IMG/VR virus record: IMGVR_UViG_3300032224_000246
Location: 1-26,351 of that record
Length of the DNA stretch: 26,351 nt
Reading direction: 5' to 3' (one strand)
Source of the DNA: a virus
The notes below the pieces were generated by a model. The model did not search any database and was not told where the DNA came from. It worked only from the letters and a program-made list of their open reading frames with translations. Positions within the stretch are counted from its first letter, which is position 1; each line of letters opens with the position of its first letter. This document shows, piece after piece, positions 8,578 to 20,500 of this stretch. Both the position numbers and the translations under genes were made by a program.

Positions 8578-11500
8578 TGGCTGATAATAATCCAAACGGT
8601 ACAAATGCGATTTCAAAAAATCTTTTACCAAATTATTATAACACTGAATCTAATAAAAAATTCTTACAGGCAACAGTTGATCAATTAGTACAACCTGGTG
8701 CTGTAAAAAAAGTTAATGGATTTATTGGAAGAAAGACAGCAAAATCTGCTAAAGGATCTGATGTTTATTTAAAAGCGGCCGATACTGTACGACAAGATTA
8801 TCAGTTAGAACCTGGATTTACCGTTAGTGATTCGTTAGGTAATACAACATTTTTTAAAGACTATATTGATTATATAAATCAACTTAGAGTGTTTGGTAGT
8901 AATGTCGATAATCATGCACGTTTAAATTTACAAGAGTTTTATAGTTGGGATCCGCATATTGATTGGGATAAATTTGTTAATTTTCAAAATTACTATTGGC
9001 TACCATTTGGTCCCGCTACTATTAAGATTTTTGGACAACAGTTAGCAGTTACTAGTACATATACTGTTAAATTAGAATTAGAAGGTTCGGATTATCAATA
9101 CATCTTCACGCCAGACGGATTAACACCTAACCCTGTATTAAAATTATACAGAGGACAGACCTACACATTTAATATTTCTAGTTTAGGCAATCCTTTAAGT
9201 TTTAAAACATCACGCTCACTAGGAGTTACTGATCGTTATGTCATCAGTGGTATTGATAATTATGGAGTTGAAAATGGAACTATAACATTTACAGTCCCTA
9301 ATAACGCACCAAATTTATTATACTATCAAAGCGAAACTGATATGAATGTCGGCGGTGTTGTTGAAATTTTTGACATTACTGAAGCTACATTTATAGATGT
9401 ATCGAAAGATATTTTAGGAAAACAAAGTTATATTCTTCCTAACGGTACACCACTAAGCAACGGTATGAAAGTATCGTTTGGCGGCAATGTTACTCCAGCT
9501 AAATTTGCCACAAGTGAATTTTATGTCGAGGGCGTCGGATCTGCAATTAAACTTATCAATAAAGATATTTTAGAAATAGCGGCTACCTATACAATAACAG
9601 AAGCAGTATACTTTGATAGTGTACCTTTTGATACACAACCATTTAGTGACAGCACAGGATTTGCTGGAACTAAAGATTATTTGTTAATTAATAGGGCTAG
9701 TAACGATCATAATCCGTGGAGTCGATATAACAGATGGTTCCATAAAGATGTCATTGAAACCTCAGCAAAACATAATGGTCGAGCACCATCTCTTGATCAA
9801 GATGCAAGGGCAACTAGACCTATAATTGAATTCAATGCAAATTTAAAATTATTTAATTTTGGAACAACAGCAGTTGACGATGTTGATGTAATCGATACCT
9901 TTACAATAGATGTGTTCTCGACTATCGAAGGAAGCGCAGGGTATAATGTTGACGGAACTCCCTTGTCTCAAGGTCAGTTGATTTTATTTACAGCTGACAC
10001 TGATCGATTAGTTAAAAATAATATCTATAAAGTTACATTTGTTAATATACAAGGTTTTAGGCAAATACATTTAGTTCCTCATGCAGAACCGTCATTAAAT
10101 CAAGTAGTTTTGATCAAACAAGGTACTAGAAATAAAGGCCAGATGTATTGGTTTAATGGAAGTACTTGGAAGTTATCACAACAGAAAAGTAATATAAATC
10201 AATCGCCATTATTTGATATTGTTAACGACGATAAGATTTCGTATGGCGATACTGATGTTTATCCGGGTTCTACTTTTAGAGGCACAGCGATATTTCTATA
10301 CAAAATTAGTACATCGAGCACTATCGATCCGACATTAGGTTTTGGCCTAACTTATAAAAATATTAATAATGTAGGCGATATTGTTTTTAATTTTACATTA
10401 GCAACTGATACCTTTGAATACAAATTACCTACTACAACAGCATTAACTAGCGTATCGATTAAAAAAGGTTACTTGATTAGCCAAGACTATGCTGGTAATC
10501 TATTGTATCAGAATGGATGGCAAAAATGTATAGCAACTACATTACAAGCTGGAATTCGAGTTTATAAAGATAGTAAATTAACTAATACATTTCCTATTGA
10601 TATTTTTAATGATAATTCGGAGTTAAATGACTTAGTTGTTAAAATTTACATTAATGGTATTAAACTACCTTCGTCCGATTGGTCGTTAGTTGATACTCCT
10701 AGATATAAAACTGTTAAATTAAAAAATTCAATTACTAGTAGTGATGTTTTGACTATAAAAACATATACTTCTCAGCCTATCAATGAAAATGGTTACTATG
10801 AAATACCTGTAAATTTACAAAATAATCCAATGAATAATGAGGTAGGTGATTTTACACTTGGCGAAGTTATCGATCATGTAGGTTCAATCGTTGATAATTT
10901 AACAAACTTTTCTGGAACTTATCCGGGAAATAGTAATTTAAGAGACTTAGGCAACATAAGTCCTTATGGCACAAAGTTTGTTCAACATAGCGGCCCTGCA
11001 AGTTTATCCACTTATCATATTACTTCTGAAATCAACAATATAGTTAGGGCGATTGAAAAAAATAGAGAAGATTATAATAATTTTAAACGTAATTTCATTA
11101 GTATTGCTTCTAATTTAGGAGTTGATACTGACCCGGTAACTCAAGTTGATTTAATCTTAGATAAGATTAATAAAGATAAACCTAAAGAATTCCCATACTA
11201 CTTTAGTGATATGGTGCCATACGGATCATATTCTACAACTACAATTAAAGTAGTTGACTATCGAATTAAGACTTATCCGTTAACTAACGTGTTTAATCTT
11301 GACGTACTATCAAATAAAGCAGTAGGTGTTTATTTAAACGGATTAACCGGCAGTCAACTATTATACGGATTAGATTATACATTTAATAGTCAAGGCTTTA
11401 TTGAATTAACAAATGCAGTCAATTTGAAAAATAATGATTTAATTACTATTAGAGAGTATGATAATACTGATGGATCATTTGTACCAGAAACTCCGACTAA

Positions 11501-14500
11501 ATTAGGAATGTGGCCAAAGTTCACTCCAAAAATTTATTTAGATACAACACTAATTAATCCTGTTAATTTAATACAAGGACATGACGGCAGCCTAACAGCG
11601 GCATATAATGATTATCGTGATGCCATTATATTGGAATTAGAAAAGCGAATTTTTAATAATATTAAAGTCAAATATAATACTGAAATTTTTGATATTGCAG
11701 ATATTATTCCTAGTTTTAACAGACCTAACGATTATTCATTAGATGAATTTAATCTAGTACTTGCTCCAAGTTTTTATAAGTGGACTAGTTTAATAGATCG
11801 AGATTTTAGTAAACCATTAAAGTACGACGTTAATAATTCATTCACTTACAACTATGCAGGACATTCTGGTCCTACCGGATATACTGTTCCGGGGTATTGG
11901 AGAGGTATTTATAGATATCTATTAGACACAGATCGTCCTAATATATGCCCGTGGGAAATGTTAGGATTTAGTCAAGAACCAGCTTGGTGGGTAGATACTT
12001 ATGGTCCTTCTCCATATACTTGCGATAATGCAGTTATGTGGAAAGATATTAGCGACGGAGTAATACGCCAGCCAGATACCGCTCCAATATATGTTAAAAA
12101 ATATGCCAAATCTTTTTTAACTAAACATATTCCAGTTGATGATTCCGGAAATTTAATAAGTCCAGCACAATCTGGTCTAGCTACAGGTACAGTGACATTT
12201 GCTACAGATAGTGATTACGTATTTGGTGATGTTGGTCCGGTAGAAGCCGCATGGCGCAGAAGTAGCTATTTTCCTTTTAGTATTATACTAGCATCGATGT
12301 TATTAACCCCTGCAAAGACATTTGGTCTACTATTAGATAGATCTAGAATTGTTAGAAATCTTGCAGGACAGTTAGTTTATAGTGAAACTGGATTAAGGAT
12401 AACCCCTGCCGATGTAGTAATTCCTAGTATAAGTGTAAGTAAAGATAGAATACAAACAGCAGGTATAATAAACTATCTAACAAACTATATACTAAGTGAT
12501 AATTTAAAATCATATTCAAGCTATCAATATGATTTAATGAATATTTCTCCAAGAATAAGTCATCGAATTGGGGCATTTACCAGTAAAGAAAAATTTAATT
12601 TATTATTAGATTCAAAAACATATGCATCATCTAGTAGTGTATTTGTTCCACAAGAAAATTATAAAATTATTTTAAACAGTTCAAGTCCTGTTAAAAAGAT
12701 TACATACAGCGGTATAATTATAACTAAAGTGTCTGACGGATTTGAGATAAAAGGGTATAGTCAAACGCAACCATTCTTTAAATATTATCAATATACACAA
12801 TCAGGTATAACGATTAATGTTGGCGGAATATCGGAAAAATTTAATACCTGGACTCCTCAGGAAACCTATAGTGCCGGTTCAATTATTAAATTGAATCAAA
12901 ATTATTATAGAGTACTTAGAACCCATACTACAACAAATAACTTTGAAAGTTTAAATTATCAAAGCATACCGAGCCTTCCTATTGTTGGCGGCCGCTCAGC
13001 GACTTTTAGAAAAACTTGGAAAAGAACTAATGCTCTAATAGCACCATACGGTACACGATTTAAAACAGTTCAGGATGTAGTAGATTTTATTTTAGGTTAC
13101 GGTGAATATTTAAAAGATCAAGGATTTATCTTTGATGAATATAATAAAAATCTAGGTACCGTTACTAATTGGGAAACTAGTGCAAAAGAATTTATGTTCT
13201 GGACAACACAGAACTGGAGTACCGGTGAGGACAAATGGACTAACTGGATTCCTAATGTTTTAATACCATTTAATTCTATTGTAAAATATAATGGAGATTA
13301 TTACAGAGCAAATTCTAACATCCAACCTAGTGCAATCTTTGATGTTAATAATTTTGTTAAACTTGACAATCTCAGTACAGTCGGTAGTGGAGTAATTAGT
13401 CTAAGTCCAAGCGCCGATAAAATTACATTTAAGACAACATTAAGTATAGTAGATGATATTTCTAATCCTTTCAATGGATATGAAGTTGTTAAAGTTGATG
13501 GAACTCCGTTAGATCCACATTTTATTAATTCATATAGAGAAGATAATTCTGTTAGTTATTCTTCAACAACTAACGACGGAATATACGGAGCAAGTTTTTA
13601 TCTAGTACAAAAAGAACAAGTAGTAATTTTAGATAATACTACATTGTTTAACGATACAATCTATAATCCAGAAAGTGGATATAGACAAGAAAGAATTAAA
13701 GTTGCAGGCTATGTCAGTGTTGGATGGTATGGTGGATTTGATGCTCCGGGTTTTATATTTGACGAAGCACGTATAGAAGAATGGAGCTCATGGTCAGATT
13801 ATAATCTAGGTGATATTGTAAAATATAAACAATTCTACTATAGCGCCAAAACATTTTTACAGGGACAAGCATTATTTAATTCCAGCGAATGGGTAAAATT
13901 GGATAAACCACCATCTGCTGGCCTGTTACCTAATTGGACTTATAAAGCTGGACAATTTACAGATTTTTACAGCCTTGATAGTGATAATTTTGATTCAATG
14001 CAACAAAAAGTTGCTCAGCACTTAATCGGTTACCAAAAAAGATCATATCTCGATAATATTATTAAAGATGATGTAAGTGAGTTTAAATTTTATCAGGGAA
14101 TGATACGCGAAAAGGGTACACAAAATAGTCTTAATAAATTATTTGATGTGTTAAGTTCTGAAAATAAAGAAAGCTTAGGATTTTATGAAGAATGGGCAAT
14201 TCGTTTAGGACAGTACGGCGCCAGCGGGTCGTTTGAAAATATTGAATTTGTATTAGATGAAGCACAATTTAAAATTAATCCTCAAGGATTTTATCTAGTA
14301 CAACAGCCTGATTTTAATGCATTAGATTATATCATACGACAAACTCCAAATAGTGTATATTTAAAACCGTTAGGATATAATAATAATCCCTGGCCTATAT
14401 TAAAAAATTATCAATCTTATCTAAGAAGTGCAGGATATGTTAGGGAAGCAGATGTTTTTATTACTATAAAACAAATTTCAGATATTGCCAATTATGATGT

Positions 14501-17500
14501 AGAAACATTTAATAATGGTTCTTATATTTGGTGTACATTTGAAGGAATATCATGGAATGTTTACAGATTTACAGATGTAAATTTTAAAGTTACAAACGTA
14601 TCTTATGATCAAAATATTTTAACCATCACACTTAAAGATGTTGTAACGCTACCAGTAGGAACATGGATTGGAATTAGTCAAACAACTATCTTAAACGGAT
14701 TCTATCAAATCACTAGTGTAAAATTGAATACATTTACAGTAAGTGCAGACATACCGGGATGGTCTAACCCCTTTAACGAAAATGCAAGAATAATCGTGTA
14801 TGCATTATTAAGTCAACGAGCTGATTCTATCGATAATATAGATGATATTATTCCGAGAAAACTAACATCAGGTGAAAAACTTTGGACTGATAATTCAGGA
14901 GATGGGACCTGGGCAACTTGGACTTACGACCCAGTATACACAAAATTATTGTTAACCAACACAAATCCAGATAGCCAATTAAACTATGGTAGATCTGTAT
15001 CTATTAATGCAAACGGTAACATACTTGGAATATCAACATCTAACGGTGATATAATAACATGGGATAAAGCTAGCCCAAAAACACCTTGGATACAGCGTCA
15101 ATATATTACTAAGCCTGTTGTTACAAATCATGCTATGGATTCAAGTTTGTATGCTACTGTTGCAACTTTTAGTAACGACGGTACTTGGTTAGTAACGGGA
15201 AGCCCTAGCGTCGGATATGTCCATACTAGATACAAAGGTACATATAATGTATTCAGTACTTATAATATAAACGATATTGTATCTAATGGATCACTTTATT
15301 TTTATAGGGCATTACAAGATCTTATTCCTGGACGTGTACCTCCGACTGGCAAAACTGCAAGCATCTATTGGGAAAGTATTCCTTATATCCCAGTTGAAGA
15401 AACCGGAACAGCTAGCTCTCTAAATGCACAGGGAGTTGTACATCTGTACAAGAAAGATTCTGATAATATCTATTCTTTAGTTGATAGCATTGTCAGCCCG
15501 CGACCACAAGCAAATGAGTTTTTTGGTTCAAGTATTCAATTTTTTAGCTCGTCAAGTTCTAGTATAGATCAATTAATTGTCGGAGCACCCGGAAGCAACT
15601 CTTTTTATAAGTTTACATTTGGAGCTGTTGCGGAAGCAACATCGGCATATAATCCTGTAGGATCGATCGGAGGAATAATTTCGCTTACATCAACTGCTGG
15701 AATATTACCAGGTATGGCTGTTAACGGACTAGGATTTACAAGCGATCAGACAGTACTTTTGGTATTAAATGATACACAGGTAGAACTAAACGGAAGTCCA
15801 AATAGTACACCATCTGGTGTATTAACTTTCAGCGTTGTCGGTTGGTTCTTTACAGAATATTCACAGTCAACATCATATAGCATACCAGCTGGAAGAAATT
15901 TTGGAGCTAATATAGTAGTTAGCGGAGACTGTAGTTCAGCGTTTGCGCTTTCGTCGATTAATGGAATAAATTTAAGTAAAGTTGCAGTTAAACATACTAA
16001 TATTTTGTCGCAAACAATAACCGGAACAAGTATAGCTTTTGGAACATCATTAGCACTTTCGAACGATGGAACTTATCTAGCAATATCTGATCCGCTAGCA
16101 TCTAGTGTGAAGATTAATCAAGGTGCAGTTTACATTTATAAATTAGTCGGTAACTTATATACTTTATATCAGACTATTGTAAATCATGATCCTGAAAATT
16201 CTGGGTACTTCGGTCAAAAAATATCATTTATGTCTGATAAAACATTAGTAGTTTATAGCTCAAACGGTGATACAACACAGTCAATGACGTTTGATACTAA
16301 TCAAACAACGTTTGATAAGAAGAGTACAACATTCATTACAACGCATATTGATAGCGGAAAGATCGATATCTATGATAACTATTCTTCAAATTGGGTTTAT
16401 AGTGAAACGTTATCATCATCAAATGTTGTTAGTGACGGGTACGGAACCGGACTAGCAGTAGGAAAAGACCATGTTATCGTCGGTGCACCATTATCATTAG
16501 ATCAAGGGTTAACCTCGGGTAGGGTATACGATTATTACAAATCTTCAAATTCATTTACTTGGAAAAAAACTCACTCAGAAATTATTAAACCTGATATAAG
16601 CAAAGTTAAAAGAGCATTTTTATACAACAGAAAAACAGGACACCTAGTAGCTCATTTAGATACACTTGATCCCTTACAAGGCAAGGTAGCCGGTCCAGCA
16701 AAAGAAGAGATAACATTTAATTCTTTTTATGATCCAGCTGTTTATTCAGTAGGTGATTCTTCAGTAGTCGTTAATTCAAATAAACCATGGACTAAGGATC
16801 AAGTAGGTAAACTTTGGTGGGATTTAAGAACTACTAAATTTATTGAAGCTTATGATAGCGATATAGTTTACAGAACAAGTTCTTTTAATTCTCTTGCGGT
16901 AGGCGCATCAGTTGATGTATACGAGTGGGTTTCAACAACATATCTTCCTGTTGATTGGGATGCCTTAGCAGATACTGAGGAAGGATTAACAAAAGGCATA
17001 AGTGGAATTAGTTTATATGGTAATACTGCTTACAGCGTTAGTCAAGTATACGATACAATCAGCCAGACATTTAGAAATACATATTATTTCTGGGTAAAGA
17101 ATAAAAAAATTATTCCTAATATTCCAGGTAGATATATGTCTGCTAGCGATGCAGCCACTTTAATTGAAAATCCAAGAGGACAAGGATATCGTTACCTATC
17201 GTTAACAGGAATAGATTCATTTAATTTAGTAAATGTTAAACCTATATTAAAAGGTGATGATGTTGTACTCTCAGTTGAATATTGGATCACTGATAAAATA
17301 GATCAGAATGTTCATAGTCATTGGAAGATAATAAGCAATGACAAGAATACTACATTGCCTAATAATATTGAAAGAAAATGGATTGATAGCTTGTGTGGAA
17401 AAGATATTAATGGATTACCAGTACCCGATTTAAAACAACCGGTGAAATTGCGTTACGGTATTGAGAACCGCCCACGTCAGAGTATGTTTGTTAATCGATT

Positions 17501-20500
17501 TGAGGCCTTAAAACAATTTGTCGAATTATCTAATATAGTTTTATCTGATAATCAAATTGTACAATCGAGAAATATTACAGCCTTAGAGAGTTACGATGCT
17601 TATCCGGATTATGCAACATTAGTTGACGGCACAAAAACTTTACCTAGCGGAGCATATGATACTACGGTTGATTATGTTTCGCTATCATTATTAGAATTAT
17701 CGTATGTTAGTGTTAGTGCATTTAAACGACCTAACATATCACCTGTAATAGTTGACGGTAAGATAACCGGAATCACAATAAATTATCCAGGAATTGGATA
17801 TCTATATCCTCCATTTATTGAGATTGTCGGTAGCGGTAAACGAGCAGTTATCCGTGCAAAAATTAACTTAATTGGTCAAATTGTTGGAGCAGATATATTA
17901 GACAGCGGTGAAGGATACAATTCATATACGTCGGCGATTGTTAGGGATTATTCTGTACTAGCATATAGCGATGAGCAATCAAACGGTGCTTGGGCAATTT
18001 ACTCTTATGATCCTACTGGCAAAGTCTGGTCAAGAGTTAAATCTAAAACCTATGACGTTAGAAATTATTGGAAAAAGATTGATTGGTATGCTACAGGTTT
18101 TGATCAATTTAGTTCAGCAGATCACGGTGTTGATACATTTAGTGATCTAAGTTTAATTAATTCCTCAATTGATCAGTTAGTGCTTGTAAGAAATACAACT
18201 ACTAGCGGCTGGCAATTACTTTTAAAATATGCTAATTCAACTAGTATTGATTGGACACAAAGTTATAAAGTAGTAGGTGTACAAGACGGCACGATTCAGT
18301 TAAGTTCTAACTTATATCAATTTGCAAATACCAGCATCGGTTATGATGATTCGACATTTGATGGAGCAGTATTTGATGGCGAAGCAAGTAATGAATTAAG
18401 AATTATTTTAAATTCTTTAAAGAATGATATTTTTATTGATGATCTTAAAAATAATTATTTAGATTTATTCTTTTCAAGTGTGCGCTATGCATTGAGTGAA
18501 CAGACATATCTCGATTGGATCTTTAAAACTAGTTTTGTCAAGGCGATGCATAATGTTGGAGACCTTGGCCAGCCTGTAACTTATCAAACAGATAATCTTT
18601 CTAATTTTAAAGAATATGTCGCTGAAGTTAAACCGTTTAGGACAAAAGTACGTGAATACATTAGTGCATATTCCAAGGTTGACCTAGCCGAGACGCTGGT
18701 TAGCGATTTTGACTTGCCATCAGTTCGAGAAGGTAGTAAATTAGTTCCGATAAACACGTATATACTAAATGGAAAAATCCAAGCAGATAATCCTGCTATA
18801 CAAACATACCCATGGAAAAATTGGTTAGATAATGTTGGTTTTATTGTAACAGAACTTCGACTAGTAAATGGAGGTAGTGGATATATTACAGAACCGATCG
18901 TAAAAATTACTAGTAATTCCGGCTCAGGAGCAACTGCAAGAGCATTTCTCGCTAACGGTAAAGTTAATAGAGTGGTACTACTAACTAACGGAATTGGATA
19001 TTTGGCGGCTCCGACAGTTACAATTGAAGGCGGTCTATCTGCTGCCGGTGTTAAGGCAACTGCTGTGGCAGTTATTGGAAATAGTATTTCATCCGATCAG
19101 CCTCACGGTGTGGTGAGATCAACACTGGTAAAGATTAAGTTTGATAGATTAACACAATCATATTTTATTACACAGTTACAACAAACTGAAACCTTTGTTG
19201 GCTCTGGTGCAAAAGTACAGTTTCCCTTAACATGGGCACCGGATATTAGAATTGGACAAAGCACTGTTACTATTACTGCTCCTGGACAAACTAGCGAAAT
19301 ATTAGTACTAAGAGATTTATATACATTGAATGTTGTAAAATCAACCTCTAAAGGGTTTACATCTTATTCTGGTTCAATAACCTTTACTACAGCTCCGGCA
19401 AATTTTTCAGTAATTAAAGTAACCTATCTTAAAGATTGGGATTTATTAAACGCCGCGGATAGAACACAATTCTATTATGATCCACAAACAGGACAATTAG
19501 GAAATGATCTTTCACAATTGATGACTGGTATTGATTACGGCGGTGTCGTTGTTAATGGGCTAGGATTTGACGTTGCTGCCGGATGGGGAGCTCTTCCTTA
19601 TTATACAGATAAGTGGGATACGTTTGATGCTACTTATAGCGACTACATTGTAACGGTTGCCGCAGGAACACATTCGTTTACGTTACCCTATACACCGCAA
19701 TCTGGTACGATATTGAACACATACTATTCTCGTAAAAATACTTTAACATATACTAGCAACGGTATTGATCTAAAATATTCATACACTGCTGTTAATAGGA
19801 CTCCGGTTGTTACAGCATCAATCGCACAAACAGCACTAGCATCGACATTAACATCGGGAACTGCTGGAACAAAAATATTAAAAGTAAATTCTACAACTAA
19901 AATTAAAGTTGGTGATATAGTTACTTGTTCTAGTGTTGCATCTTTTGCATTAAACACAATAGTTACAACAATTAATTCAAGTGATACTGTTACACTAAAT
20001 CAAATTTTATATTTAAATATTCCTACCGGAACTAGTATTACATTTACTAGAACACTATCGCAACCGACAGATTTATCTATATTTGCTAACGGTAATATAA
20101 TATTAACTAGTCCATTATTAACAGGTACTAATCTAAATATTATTACTCAGTTAGAACCAATTCGTTTAGATGACCCGCAATACGGAACACTTCAGCAAAC
20201 AAATACTAATGCAATTATGACTTCAGTAACTGCATCTGGATCTAGCGCAATTTTTACAATACCTAATACATTTACAGTAACTGAAGGTGATCAATTTATT
20301 TGGAGACAAAGTACTAGTGATGGCTCTATCAAGCCTCAAGATACTGATTATGATACTGCATTAAGTGGAGGAAATCTTGCATATAGTACTGCCACAGGAT
20401 TATCAGCTGATGATATTCTAGTTGACGGTGATGGACTAGTAACCCCAACTACTAGCCCTGCCCCAGAAGAAGTAGTACCAGGCCAAGTTGTTGATGCAGT

